DNA of 64,000 nucleotides from Candidatus Altimarinota bacterium (GCA_028689115.1 JAQTWV010000001.1:659539-723538), one strand, 5' to 3'. Shown: positions 1 to 12,292, counted from the first letter of the stretch. The notes: a model not told the origin generated them from the letters alone. Translations and numbers: made by a program.

Positions 1-827
<827 letters not shown>

Positions 828-1070
828 TTTTTTATAAATAAAAAATTAAAACAATTAAAAAAAGAACCGCAAACATAGCAAGTCCTTCTTTTATAAAGAG
901 AGAACTTCCAATAAAAAACAAATAATAATATAATTAATTTTTTCTCGCGTAATTTCACTAACCCAAATTAATTATATCCCATTATATTGAGTTTTTTGGA
1001 AATCTTTTTTTTAATCAACGGGAGTATAGTTGATTTTTGTAATAATGCAAGTTTAAATTTAAAACAAAAA

Positions 1071-1101
1071 AAAGATTAAAACTAGTTTTAATCTTTTTTT
1101 T
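1071..1101. terminator. Bidirectional intrinsic terminator
   Basis: A perfect palindrome centred on actagt (1071-1096) is flanked by T-runs on both strands. It overlaps the stop of the minus-strand CYTH gene and would end its transcript. Confidence 0.8.
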
Positions 1102-1927
1102 GTAATTCAGGTTTAATAATCTTTGGCTTAGATGGTGTACTTTTTTCAACTTTAGGTTTCGGAAAAGTTTTATATGGAACATTATACAGTTCAAATAATC
1201 ACCTAGAACCATTGTTTGATTTTTTATTATCTGTTAATCATAATGCATTTATATAAAATTCTGCAATTTCTTTTGTTTCTGCTTCTATTTCAAGTAAAGT
1301 AGGAATTCAAGAATAATCATCTATATCAAATTTTATTTTTCACAAAGCATATGAAATTCTTTGTTTTTTCTTTGCTCTTGCTTTATAAAATCCTAAATAA
1401 TTTAATAATTCTGTAAAAATTATTATACTATTTATTTTAAACTCTTTTTCATAACATACTCTCATAACTTCCGAATCCTCATCTTCTGGTTCTTTTCTTT
1501 TTATAGTATAGTAAAAAGTAGAATGCCCCTCTAAATCTCTTTTTTCTCTTATTCTAAAACTAACTTTTCAATCAAGGGATTCAATATGTCAATTATTAAA
1601 ATCATAATATGTATCTATAATAAGTCATTCAAAAACTTTTTCAGCTCCTGCCTGATTTTCCAAAGTAGATACTAATTTTTCTTTATTTACATCTAGAATT
1701 TTTAATTCTCTTTCTTGCTCAAATAAATTTATAATATTATCACTAAGTTTTATTAATCCATACTCATGAGCTTTAATAAGTAATTGCGATAATACACTTC
1801 TTCAAAGTATATTTTCTATCTCTTTTTTTGTAAAATGTTGTACTTCTACAACTTTTTTAGGTAGCTCAATTAAATGAGCATTTAGAAATTCATCAAATTT
1901 TTTAACATCTAGATTTTTAGGAGCCAT
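1088..1927 (-). CDS. CYTH domain protein
   Basis: 279 residues. CYTH proteins form a beta-tunnel that binds triphosphates (class IV adenylate cyclases, thiamine triphosphatases, tripolyphosphatases). The second half carries the signature elements: a YYDFNNW strand, FRIRE, YYTIKRKE, then LGKIKFDIDDYSGIP and LLEIEAE, where both glycines are TGA. The first roughly 110 residues are helical and show no recognisable domain. The usual N-terminal ExExK motif is not obvious, so the enzyme activity is uncertain. Start at 1927 (MAPKNLDV). The gene is monocistronic and ends in the terminator at 1071-1101. Confidence 0.75.
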
Positions 1928-2070
1928 ATAACTAATTAAGATAATATTAATTTAAATATAAATAAAAAACACAATAAATCAAGAGTAAAATATAATTAAT
2001 AAAAAAAATTAGACACTTAATAAAATATATCTATAATTTAATAGCTTTATAAAATAAATTAAAAAGACAA

Positions 2071-2937
2071 ATGTTAGAATTTATAAATGAACACATAAAT
2101 ATAGTTTTGATTATTTTAATAATAATTTGATACTCAATTATAGAGTTCATATTAAAAAATAGTATCAAACAAATAAAAAATATAATAAATAAAAAATATT
2201 CAGAAGAAGAATTAGATAATATAGAAAATATAGATTCTCTTGATCAAGATTTATACATAGAGTATTATAAAAGAAAAAATATTATTAAATTCATCAGATT
2301 TGCTATAGTTTTTTCTATTATATGTTCAATTATACTATTTAAAATCCCTGGAGTTTTTAGTTTTTTAGCGATTGCCATTTGAGCGATAATAATAACATTT
2401 AAAGAAGTTATATTATCATTTTTTGGATTTTTCTATGTTTCAGCACATTTTAAAATATGAGAAAATATACAACTTTGAGACCAAAACAATGGTATAAGAT
2501 GAGAAATAATTTATACTAATATAATAAATGTGTGAATTATTTGAAAAAGTGAAAATTGAGAACATAACTGACAATTTTATACAATCCCAAACTATAAATT
2601 AGTAATTGAAAATGTAAAAAGAGAAGAATTAAGTATTTGAAAATACAGAAGAGAAGAATTTGAAATACCTTTTAAAAAAGACTTATTTAAAATAAATTAC
2701 AATGAATTTTTAGAAAAATTAAGAGAATTTCTTGATGAAAATTTAGTGAAAAAAAATATAAATAATGTATGAAATTACAAAACTTATATTTGATATAAAT
2801 ATAAACTTAAATTTAAATATGATAAAGAATATTTGATGATAAATATATCTATAATAGAAAAACAAAGAGAAATACTAGAAATACAAAGTAAAATAGTTAA
2901 TTTTGTAGAATCATACAAAAAAGAGAGTATAAAATAA
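2071..2937 (+). CDS. MscS-family mechanosensitive channel-like protein
   Basis: 288 residues. N-terminal hydrophobic helix (residues about 9-25), a charged linker, two further membrane segments (about 75-120), then an MscS-type beta domain: GFFYVSAHFKIGENIQLGD followed by a run ending TIPNYKL, matching the conserved pattern in which the channel polypeptide passes from the pore helix to the middle-beta domain. It would act as a pressure-release channel in the inner membrane. It is shorter than long MscK-type proteins. TGA codons at glycine positions of this domain support code 25. Ends in a strong terminator at 2921-2952. Confidence 0.75.
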
Positions 2938-2952
2938 TACTCTCTTTTTTTT
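2921..2952. terminator. Intrinsic terminator
   Basis: Stem aagagagtat / atactctctt with a T-run. It overlaps the last codons of the MscS-like gene and lies between two convergent genes, so it can serve both. Confidence 0.85.
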
Positions 2953-2957
2953 ACAAA

Positions 2958-3413
2958 TTATATTCTAATCCTATCTATTTTTTGAGCAAATCTTACTCTT
3001 TTTACAGCTTCATCTACATATTCAGAACGTGCTCTATTTACTGCTTCATCCAACATTTTTTCGCCAATTTCATAACAATCAACATTATGATATGCATCAA
3101 TTGTGGCTGTAGAATTTAGTAAAAGATGATATAATACAGACACACATAACTCTTTTAATTCTTCATTAGAAAATTTCACTGAAATATTTAAAAATTTTAA
3201 AACTACATTAATTTGTACAGGATTAACTCTGTCTAATTTTTTTGGATTAATATATAAAATATTTTTTGGTCATAAATTTTCATATATATTTCATTCACTT
3301 CATAAAGCCTTATTATAGTTTTCAAAAATAGTCCTTGATAATGCTTCCACAGACTTATCAAATTTAGATGCAGGAAGATCTCCAACTTGAAATTTTTCTA
3401 ATGATTCACTCAT
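2958..3413 (-). CDS. Hypothetical protein, 151 aa
   Basis: Starts MSESLEKFQVGD at 3413. The predicted protein is soluble and mostly helical, with an acidic middle and a basic C-terminus (VKRVRFAQKIDRIRI). No family recognised. The reading frame needs a TGA codon (glycine) near 3270, so in the standard code only the last 73 residues would be called, from a GTG. Convergent with the MscS-like gene and sharing its terminator. Confidence 0.6.
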
Positions 3414-3559
3414 AATTTAGAATTTTAAATAAATATTAAAATAAGTATAAATAATAATCTTATATTGTCAATATGTTTTTAATAGAATCTAACATGTAAA
3501 TATTTATTGTTAATTTAATATATATTGTTTTTATAAAAATTGTATTTCGTTATAGAATC

Positions 3560-3575
3560 CAAGTTTTAAAACTTG
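3560..3575. repeat. 16-bp perfect palindrome upstream of the foreign-looking gene
   Basis: The sequence caagttttaaaacttg reads the same on both strands. It lies about 65 bases before the ATG at 3641 and may be an operator or part of the promoter region. Confidence 0.4.
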
Positions 3576-3640
3576 ACTAAAAGTAAAAATATTTTAAAAT
3601 ATCAAAGCGATTTTTTACAACCAACTTTTGGAGCTACAAA

Positions 3641-4003
3641 ATGAAAAAGAACCTCAAAATGGTACTTCCCCAAAACGTAAATGGCAGAATGACTGCCAAA
3701 GATGAAGAAAGGATTTATAAACTCTTCAAAAAAAGAGTCCAAGAAAAAAGTCAGCACAACTACGTAGACAAAGGTGAAAAACCTGTGTTATTGAGGTTAC
3801 ACCTCAATGGTTCACTCTTTAACTCCGTGACCGAGTTCCTGGTTACTTATGGCTCTTTTGAAATTCTCAAAGGCAAAACACCAGGAACCGAAAATGATGA
3901 AATCGGCTTCACGGCACTTGTGCGAACAATTGTCGTTGACACCCCTTTCAAACTCACTGTTTTGAAAAAGCAATTCAAGGCTAATCTCGAATCAGTGAAA
4001 TGA
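3641..4003 (+). CDS. Hypothetical protein, 120 aa, apparently ending in TGA
   Basis: Soluble 120-residue protein (MKKNLKMVLPQNVNGRMTAK...) with no recognised family. It differs from every neighbour: clearly higher G+C, glycine written as GGC/GGT/GGA with no internal TGA, a GGAG Shine-Dalgarno about 9 bases before the ATG, and a TGA at 4001 followed 2 bases later by a strong terminator. If TGA is read as glycine here, translation would run through the hairpin to a TAA at 4100, adding about 33 residues and overlapping the antisense GNAT gene. I infer recent acquisition from a standard-code donor. The 120-aa form is preferred; the extended form cannot be excluded. Confidence 0.6.
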   Translation: MKKNLKMVLPQNVNGRMTAKDEERIYKLFKKRVQEKSQHNYVDKGEKPVLLRLHLNGSLFNSVTEFLVTYGSFEILKGKTPGTENDEIGFTALVRTIVVDTPFKLTVLKKQFKANLESVK

Positions 4004-4005
4004 AA

Positions 4006-4040
4006 AACCCCCATATCCTTTCGGATATGGGGGTTAGTTT
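4006..4040. terminator. Strong intrinsic terminator between convergent genes
   Basis: A 13-bp perfect stem (aaccccc...ggggggtt type, with tatcc/ggata) and a tttc loop, followed by T residues. It sits between the foreign-looking gene and the GNAT gene. Confidence 0.9.
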
Positions 4041-4589
4041 TTATTCAAAATCCTCTTTCAAAAAAGTATAAATTGCTTTATCTACTATTTTTCACTTTAT
4101 AAATCAATTTCATCTTATTATTCAATCTAATTTAAATCAGCATTTTTCTGCTACTTTTCTAGATTTCAAATTTTCTTTTGTAGCAATTATGACAATTCTA
4201 TTTACTAGTAAATCATTGAATCATATATTTTTAAATTTTTCTACACATTCTGGTATGTATCATTTTCACCAAAATTCTTTTCAAATCCAATATCAAAGTT
4301 CAATAGAATTTATATCTTCCTCATATTTTATGATTCATACTTTTCATATAATCCTATTATCTTCCTTTAATCTTATTATACAATCCCAAGAAAGTCATTT
4401 TTTACAATCTAGTATTTTTTGCTCAATATGTTTTTCCAATTCTTTATAATTTTCTGATTTATACCAATACATAAACTCAACTACATAATCATCTATTAAA
4501 TTATAAAGTTCAGATGCATCAGAAATTTTTGGAATTTCAATAATTAATCTATTTGTCTCTATTTTATCAGTAATTTTTAATTTTTTCAT
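4041..4589 (-). CDS. GNAT family N-acetyltransferase (RimJ/RimL-like)
   Basis: 182 residues. Opens KIETNRLIIEIPKISDASELYNLI, typical of RimJ/RimL-type acetyltransferases that use acetyl-CoA. The central GK-FWGKGYIPECV corresponds to the acetyl-CoA binding motif A, where several glycines are TGA codons; a later NLKSRKVAEKCGFKLDG is the conserved NxxSxxxxEKxGF block. Substrate unknown: it could be a protein N-terminus or a small molecule. In the standard code only the first 64 residues would be seen. Confidence 0.9.
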
Positions 4590-4745
4590 AATTAATATTA
4601 TTAATAATATTTAAATTATATATTTATATGATATAATAACAAATATTTAAAAATTCAAAAATAAAAAAATATAATATAATTGACTAAATAAATAATATTA
4701 TGATAAAATGATTAGTAGTTGTTTATTAATTATTTTATATAAAAA

Positions 4746-5558
4746 ATGAATTCTGAGCTTGCTAAACTTATATATGATTTAAAGTGAGATGAAAAATCTG
4801 CTTTTAATGTATATAATATAAGGAAAAAATTAACTGCTAGTTGATTTGAATATTATATCGCTTTTTATTTTGAGAAAATTTTATGATATAAAATAAAAAT
4901 AACAAATAATGTGTATAATGCTGATTGATGAATTGATTTAAAAGGCATTAGAAAAAATAAAGATTGAATTACAGAATACTGTATTATTCAATGTAAAAAA
5001 CATTCAAGCACAAGTTTTGGTATAAATTATATTAGAGAGTTTGTTGGAGCTATATATCATATACTTTTAAATTTTCCAGCAACAAAAGCATACTATATAA
5101 CTACTTCTGTTTTTAGTGAGCCAGCTATAAAATATGCTGAAAAAGAATGTATAAGTCTAAAAAATTATAAAAACATATTAAATATATATAATCAATATAG
5201 TTTAATTGATTTTGAAAAAGATATAATTGAGTTAATACCTGAAAAATACAACACTATATTTAATAAATGAAAAAAAATAAAAGAAAGTAAATGGCAATGA
5301 AAATTGTTTTATTCACAAGAAGATGAATTATTAACAACTTTAAAAGAAATTAGGTATAAGCTGATGAAAAAACTTCATATTATTGAAAAAAATGAAATCA
5401 CAAATGATAAAATACTAGAGTATCTATCAATAAAAAGACCTCATAATTTAGAAGCTTTGAAAAATAGTTTATATGAGTGAGAATTCAATAAAGAAGAAAT
5501 TTCTAAAACTATTAATTATGCTGATGAATATTTAAAATGAATTATTTTATATATTTAA
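4746..5558 (+). CDS. Mrr-like restriction endonuclease with C-terminal HRDC-like domain
   Basis: 270 residues. Residues about 25-110 match the Mrr catalytic fold (PD-(D/E)xK): YYIAFYFEKILGYKI, then NADGGIDLKGIR and IIQCKKHS, giving the D...QxK active-site pattern, followed by IREFVGAIYH. The C-terminus (LKEIRYKLMKKL ... LEYLSIKRPHNLEALKN) resembles an HRDC nucleic-acid-binding domain. Mrr enzymes cut methylated DNA, so this is a type IV restriction candidate. The essential DGG glycines are TGA. Just left of the proposed island boundary, with its own terminator. Confidence 0.85.
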
Positions 5559-5570
5559 AAGTTTAAAACT

Positions 5571-5608
5571 AAAAAAAGCATTAAATTCAGATGAATTAAT
5601 GCTTTTTT
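5571..5608 (+). terminator. Intrinsic terminator after Mrr-like gene
   Basis: Stem gcattaa...ttaatgc with inner attc/gaat pairing, flanked by A- and T-runs. Confidence 0.8.
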
Positions 5609-5872
5609 ATGTAAAAAATGTAATGGCAGCCCAATGAGTTTTTTAATCAAACACAAATTATGGAAGCCTTTGTTAAGAGAATGATGATAATTTATGATAG
5701 ATACAAACCCTTAATACATAAGATTGATTTTGCTGAACTATAAGATAACTAGGACTTTATATCTTACCCATTCAAGAGTAATATATATTATATATATGTA
5801 TATTATATAGAATAATTATATAACAAAAATAAAGAAAATTAAAATCATATTCCATTAAAAAACAAAGATATA

Positions 5873-5886
5873 GTAATTTAAATTAT
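5873..5886. promoter_or_regulatory. Candidate operator, copy 1
   Basis: GTAATTTAAATTAT, one mismatch from a perfect 14-bp palindrome. It repeats 89 bases downstream within a longer shared block (atagtaatttaaatta). Confidence 0.4.
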
Positions 5887-5961
5887 AAAAACAAATATAA
5901 AAAATTTAATATAGATTTAATATGGATTTAATATCTTTTATTTTATTAAAAAATGAATATA

Positions 5962-5975
5962 GTAATTTAAATTAC
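5962..5975. promoter_or_regulatory. Candidate operator, copy 2
   Basis: Perfect palindrome GTAATTTAAATTAC ending 16 bases before the ATG of the restriction gene. With copy 1 it suggests repressor control of the defence cassette; the repressor is not identified. Confidence 0.45.
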
Positions 5976-5991
5976 ATAGTAACTATTCATA

Positions 5992-8043
5992 ATGAAAGCT
6001 GAAGAAAAAAGATTTTTAAATTTCCTAGCAGGACATAATACAAATTTTGTAATTCCAGTATATCAAAGAAACTACGATTGGAAAAGAGAACAATGTAAAC
6101 AATTATATGATGATATAATACAAATAACAAAGGATAATTATAGAACTCACTTTATGTGAACAATAGTTGCATATGATGAAGACTGATATGGTTGAAGAGA
6201 GTTATTAATTATAGACTGACAACAAAGGCTTACTACCCTATCATTACTTTTATTAGCAATATATAAAGTATTAAATGATAATGATATAGAATCAAAAATA
6301 TCTAAAGATGAAATTTACGATGTTTTTCTAACTAATAAGTATTTAGATAAATCAAAGAAAATCAGATTAAAACCAGTTAAAGATGATAGAGAAGCTTTTA
6401 ACTCTATATTTGACTGAGAAAAAAAAGAAAATTCTAATGTAACTATAAACTATGAGTATTTTTATAATAGGATAAAAGAACAAGAGGTTTCAATTGATGA
6501 GTTATATAGAGCAATTGAACAGCTAATTATAGTTGAAATAATGTTAAGAAAAGGTGAAGATGATCCTCAATTAATATTTGAGAGTTTAAACTCTACATGA
6601 CTTGATTTAACAGAAGCTGACAAGGTTAGGAATTTTATTCTAATGAAAGAAAATACTGAGACTCAAGAAAGGCTATATAAAGACTACTGGTATAAGATTG
6701 AACAAAACACTAACTTTGATGTTAGTGCATTTCTTCGTGACTATATAACTTTAATTGAAAGAAGAATACCTAACAAAGCAAAGGTTTATATAATATTTAA
6801 AGAGTATATTCAAAAAAAGGAATTAGCAGTAGAACCATTATTAAATGAGTTACTAAAATTTTCATGATATTATAACAAAATAATAACTTCAAAAGATAAA
6901 AATAAAGATATCAGTAATGTACTAAGTAGAATTAATAAGTTAGAAACTATAGTAGCATATCCCTATTTATTAGAGTTATATGATAACTTAAATAATAATA
7001 TAATAAACAATGAAGAACTACTTCAAATACTATTAGTAATAGAGTCTTATGTATTTAGAAGATTTATTTGTGAAGTCCCTACTAATGCATTAAATAAAAC
7101 ATTTATGCTACTAGGTAAAGATATATCTTCCCATGAATGATACAAGGAAAACTATTTTAATATATTCAAATATGTATTAACTAATAAATCATGATCTCAA
7201 AGATTTCCAAATAATGAAGAGTTCGAAAATTCATTATTAACTAAAGATATATATAACACTCAAAGAAGAAATAAACTACATTTACTTGAGAGGTTAGAAA
7301 ACTTTGATCATAAAGAAAGTTATATAGACCAAGATTCTATATCTGAAAAAATAGATAATGGTAGCTTTACAATAGAACATATAATGCCTCAAACATTAAC
7401 TCCTGAATGGAGTAAGTCATTATGAATAAATGCTAAAGAAATACAAAAGAAGTACCTTCATACTATAGGAAATATAACTTTAACTTGATATAATAGTTCT
7501 ATGAGTAATAAGTCATTCCATGAAAAAAAGACTATGGAAAAATGATTTAATGATACTAAGTTATATCTTAATAAATATTTAACTACTATAGATAATTGGA
7601 ATGAAGAAACAATAAAGCATAGATTTGAATTATTAAAAGATAAGTCAATTTTAATTTGGCAATATCCATCTACAAACTATGAAGTAAAAAAGGATGACTC
7701 AAAAATATTTACATTATCAGATGAAGAAAACTTTACTTGAGAAACTATTCTAGAATATAGCTTTGAGGATAAGGATTATGAAGTAAACAGCTGGGCAGAT
7801 TTCTATTATGAAATAATAAAAATCTTATATAATAAAGATATTTTACTTATGAAATCGTTTATAAATGACGATTACCTATCTACTAAGTTTTACCCTACTA
7901 ATGTAGATTGAACTTATTCTAAAATAGAAGAATGATTATATTTAAAAGTTAATATGAATACTGAATCAAAACTATATGCTCTAAGAGAAATATTTAAAAG
8001 ATATGACATAAGTTTAGATGACTTATCATTTTATATAAAGTAA
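5992..8043 (+). CDS. GmrSD-like DUF262/HNH (DUF1524) restriction protein
   Basis: 683 residues. N-terminal DUF262: FVIPVYQRNYDWKREQC (about residues 18-34) and LLIIDGQQRLTTLSL (about 75-90), a nucleotide-binding ParB-like fold. Near residue 460 follows the HNH-type DUF1524 motif SFTIEHIMPQTLTPEW and then HTIGNITLTGYNSSMSNKSF. These proteins act as single-chain GmrSD-type enzymes that cut modified (for example glucosylated) phage DNA. A C-terminal segment of about 110 residues is of a type often appended in this family. Many glycines are TGA, including the first of DGQQR. First gene of a run of plus-strand defence genes. Confidence 0.9.
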
Positions 8044-8049
8044 TAAATT

Positions 8050-8937
8050 ATGTTTAAGAAAAAAGAAAATATAAAAGATACTTTCTTCTATGCTAATATA
8101 TTAATTAGTATATTTATAATAGTGCTTTTAATTTATATTATTAGTACTATTACTTTATTGTTTAAATACAATTGGTTAGAAGTAATAAATCTATTAAATA
8201 CATTATATTTTAATGAATCTATAAAGACATATTTGATAAATAATAAAGAAACCTTCTCTTGATTATTATTCATATATCTTATTTTTTTATGATATGTTTC
8301 TAAATCAAAAGGGTTAATATTCTATGATAATCAAAAACATTGAGTATATATCTATCCTATAATTACCATTCATAATTGATTATCTTTTTTATTACCAATA
8401 TATTTAATCTATATATTTTGAAATACATTAGAATTTATAGCTTTAATAATAGTTGCTATTTTATCAATAATTAATTTAGTAATTTTAAATTTATATATAA
8501 AAATTCGTTGAGATTATGAATGAATGAATAACTATATTCCAAATTGAAAAATAAATATAAATAAAATTATTCTTAATTTTGAAAGTTTAACAAGGTATGA
8601 ATTCTTTACATATATATTTTCAACATTATTATCACACTGAAAATATATTTTAGTAATAGCTTTCTTAATTTTTCCAATATGAATTATAAATGAATTTAAC
8701 TTAATAAGTATTTTATACATTCATCTAACTTTTGTATTAATTTATGTATCTATTAGTATTATGACTAATAAACTTTCTCCTATAATTAATATAAAATTTG
8801 ATTGAAAGGAAAAAAAGAATTTAATACTTGTAGACCAAGATGAAAAAAAATACATTTTGAAGTGAGAAAAAGAAACTTATATAGTTGATAAATCTAAAGT
8901 TGAATATATATTACAAAAAAATACTGATATAAAATAA
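8050..8937 (+). CDS. Multi-pass membrane protein, unknown
   Basis: 295 residues, starting 6 bases after the GmrSD-like stop and therefore probably co-transcribed. About six hydrophobic segments: residues 16-40, 73-83, 95-125, 130-160, 190-215 and 220-245. Then a short cytosolic tail with a small beta-rich stretch (NLILVDQDEKKYILK). No family recognised. Its position between two restriction systems suggests an accessory or membrane-sensing role, but this is only inference. Confidence 0.7.
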
Positions 8938-8947
8938 TAAATATTAA

Positions 8948-10783
8948 ATGACAACAGAAAACATTGAAAACTTAGAAGAAGTTAAAAAAGCATATTACAA
9001 AGTAAAAACTTCTACAGTTGAACATATGAAAGAATTACTTCATAATATAAAGTGAAGTAAACATGATGAGCTCCAATCAAAGATAAAGGAGCTTGAATCT
9101 GAGTTAGAGAATCTTAAAAATACAAAAAAATACTGACTTGTTTGGGATACAGAAAAAGAACCTGAACAAATTGTTTTAGATTGTCAAAATAAACTTCCAG
9201 TACTAGAAGAATTAAAAGATAGAAAGATTATCAATGATGATAGTGGTGATTCAAATATACTAATACAATGAGATAATTATCATGCATTACAAGTACTTAA
9301 TTATACACATAAAGAAGCTATAGATGTTATTTATATTGACCCTCCATATAACACATGAAATAAAGACTTTATATATAATGATAAATACATTGATAAAGAA
9401 GATACATATAGACATAGTAAACGGTTAAACTTCATGGATAAAAGATTAAGACTTGCTAATAATCTACTTAAAGAAGACTGAGTTATATTTATAAGTATTG
9501 ATGATAACGAACAAGCACAACTAAAACTACTTTGTGATGAAATTTTTTGAGAGGGAAATTTTATTGCAACATTACCTACGATTATGAATTTAAAATGAAA
9601 TAATGATCAATTTTGATTTGCATGAACACATGAATACACTTTAGTTTATATGAAAAATATTATTAAATGAAAAATAAATTATTTCAAGGTTAATGAAAAA
9701 TGATTAGATAAATGGGAAAATGATGAGATCTGATTATTTAAAAAATGAGCTAATTTAAAATCTACTTGAGTTAATGCACCTAGAAGCAAGAGGCCAAATT
9801 TATTTTTTCCAATATTTATAAATACTGATACAAAAACTGCTTATATTACAGATGATAATAAGCCTAAGTTACAGTCTGATATTATATTGCTTCCTATGAC
9901 TGATTGAAATGAAATGTCTTGGAGATGGAGTAAAACAAAAATTAATAATGAAAAACATAATATTATTCTAGTAGAAAATAAATGAAACTATAGTTTATAT
10001 AAAAAACAAAGACCTGAAGAATGAGAGATTGAACCATCATATAAGCCTAAAAGTTTTTTTTATAAAGCAGAATATAGTAGTTGAAATTGAACTGCACTAT
10101 TAAAAGATATTTTTTCTAATAAAGTTTTTAATAATCCAAAACCTTTAGACTTGATTAAAGATTTTTTAATTCTTTGAACAAAAAAAGATTCAATGATCCT
10201 TGATTTTATGGCATGATCTTGAACAACATGACATGCTGTATTAGATTTGAATAAAGAAGATTGAGGTAATAGAAAGTTTATACTTTGTACAAATAATGAG
10301 AATAATATTTGTGAAGATGTAACATATGAAAGAATTAAGAAAGTAAGTAATTGATATACTAATTCTAAATGAAAAGATATAGAGTGACTTGGATGAAATT
10401 TAAGATATTATAAAACTGCATTTGTTGATGTTGATAATTTAAAAGAAATTACAGACCAAAAGAAACTTGAGCTTACTTACAATGCTTGAGAATTACTTTG
10501 AATAAAAGAATGAATTTATAATGAATTAGAAAAAAATGAATACTGGCAAATCTTTGAATCAAACAAAGATATAGTTGCAATATATTTTAAAGAGAGTTCA
10601 AGAAAGATAGATGAGATGAAAAATAGATTAATTGAAATACAAAAACAAAAATGATGAAAAGTTAAATGGTATATCTATAATAATCCTTATGAAAAAACAA
10701 TGTTTAAGGATATAAAAAAACTTGAGTTAAAAGATATTCCAGATCCTATACTTAAAGTTTATAGAGAGATAAATAAGGTTTAG
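8948..10783 (+). CDS. mod: Type III restriction-modification DNA methyltransferase (Mod)
   Basis: 611 residues. N6-adenine methyltransferase subunit that also provides sequence recognition for the type III complex. Motif IV DPPYNTGNKDF lies near residue 130 and motif I FMAGSGTTGHAV near 419, the beta-class order, with the target-recognition domain between them. A coiled-coil-like segment (residues 35-65) precedes the catalytic part, as in other Mod proteins. Both motifs contain TGA glycines. Two unexpected genes separate it from res. Confidence 0.93.
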
Positions 10784-10799
10784 TTTTTAATTTAAAATT

Positions 10800-11618
10800 A
10801 TGTGAACTAAAATAGATAAGTATAAAAAAGATTTAGAAAAATTAATAGATGATTGAGAATATTTATTACATTCTATGAAAATGGAGTGTTTTCCTAAGGA
10901 ATATGAAGAAGCTATATCTAAATTACCAAAAGAGAAAAAGGAAGATTTTATTCAGAAATTATTAGATTTTAAATCAAATTATCAAATTTGGTACTCGGAA
11001 TCTTTAGTTTTAATAAAACAATTATTGCCAGATAGGATAAATGATTTTAACTCTTATTATAAAAAAGATTTAAGAAGAAAAGAAATAAATAATTCAAATT
11101 ATGTAATTGAAGATTATTTACAGTGAACACATATAACAAGGAGTTTTGATTCATCAACTGTAGCAGGACCTAGTTCAGCAATTCCTAAATTTGAACAACA
11201 AGTAAATATTATAAAATCTATAAAAAAAAGATTTGAAAGTTCGTTATTTGATATTAAACAATTATTACAAGCTGATCTATTTGATAATGAATTAGAATCT
11301 GCAAAAGAATTAAATAAAAAATGATTCGTAAGATGAGCATGAGCTATTGCATGAGTTGTACTAGAAGAACACTTTCAAAATATTTGTGATTCTCATAGTA
11401 TAAAAGTTCCAAAGAAAAATCCTTGAATAAATGATTTTAATGATTTATTAAAATCTGAGTGAATAATTGAAATTGATATGTTTAGATTTATTCAAAGATT
11501 AGGAGATTTAAGAAATAAATGTGATCATAAAAAAACAATTGAACCCTCAAAAGAAGAAATTGAAGAATTGATAAATTGAGTTGATAGAGTTATAAAAACT
11601 GTATTTAAATTAAATTAA
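10800..11618 (+). CDS. HEPN-motif protein inside the type III cassette
   Basis: 272 residues, starting 16 bases after mod. The N-terminal 150 residues are helical and charged, of unknown family. The C-terminal part (GAIAGVVLEEHFQNICDS ... FIQRLGDLRNKCDHKKTI) looks like a HEPN/DUF4145-type helical domain with an R-x4-H motif (RNKCDH) near residue 237, the pattern of HEPN ribonucleases. This suggests an RNase or a regulatory partner that acts when restriction fails. No direct evidence for activity; HEPN similarity is from motif and helix layout only. Confidence 0.65.
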
Positions 11619-11627
11619 TATAATATA

Positions 11628-12281
11628 ATGAATGAGATGTATAACATTATTAAAGATAATTTTTTCGGAATTATTTCTTTGCTTATCCAATGATTTATTG
11701 CATATCATATATTTTATTTATGAAAAAAATTATCTTTTAAGAATAAGTTAGAACACTCTGAATTGATAGAAGAACAGGTAATTAAACATTTATGAAAGAT
11801 TCATAATGAGTGAATTAGAAGAAAAGTATATCTAGTTAATGTTGACAACTATTATACTAAATATCCTGATAACTCGGAAAGTTTATTTTCTAATTATTCC
11901 CATATTAGAGCAGAACTTAAGTGATTAAGATTTGATTGAGTTGAATTTTTTGCTGAAATGCCAAAACTATTATATAAATGTAATTGAAAATTATATAAAA
12001 CAAAGAAAGATAATTGCTCAGAAACAATAAAAGTTTTTCCAATTTGAATAATTCCATATGAGAATATAGTTCATTTTAATTTAGATTGAGATGATTTTAA
12101 TACAAGTCCACTTATTTTTTGTAAGTTTAAATGAAAAGTGTGGTGGAGAAAAAGTTACCCATTTTTTTCAAGAGAACCATATTCAAGATTTGTTTACTAT
12201 AAAGAAAACTCAATGTATGATAAAAGTAGAGATCCATTTAGTTTTGAATATACTGAAATAACTGAAAAAATATATAAATAA
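11628..12281 (+). CDS. Membrane-anchored hypothetical protein
   Basis: 217 residues. One N-terminal hydrophobic helix (about residues 11-30) followed by a soluble domain with several tryptophan- and tyrosine-rich strands (KVWWRKSYPFFSREPYSRF). No family recognised. It is spaced 9 bases after the HEPN-motif gene and 11 bases before res, so it is part of the same transcription unit. It could couple the cassette to the membrane; this is inference. Confidence 0.65.
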
Positions 12282-12292
12282 AAAAATACATT

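Larger units (their letters stand above)
5609..5991. other. Intergenic region at left edge of the island
   Basis: No convincing gene. It holds a TGGCAGCCCA stretch at 5633-5642 resembling a tRNA 3' end read antisense, a 27-codon ORF at 5660 of doubtful reality, and two copies of a palindrome just before the GmrSD-like gene (5873 and 5962). Confidence 0.5.

Noticed and set aside
5660-5743. 27-codon ORF MEAFVKRMM...
   Set aside because: Short, no context or conservation that I can see; could be chance.
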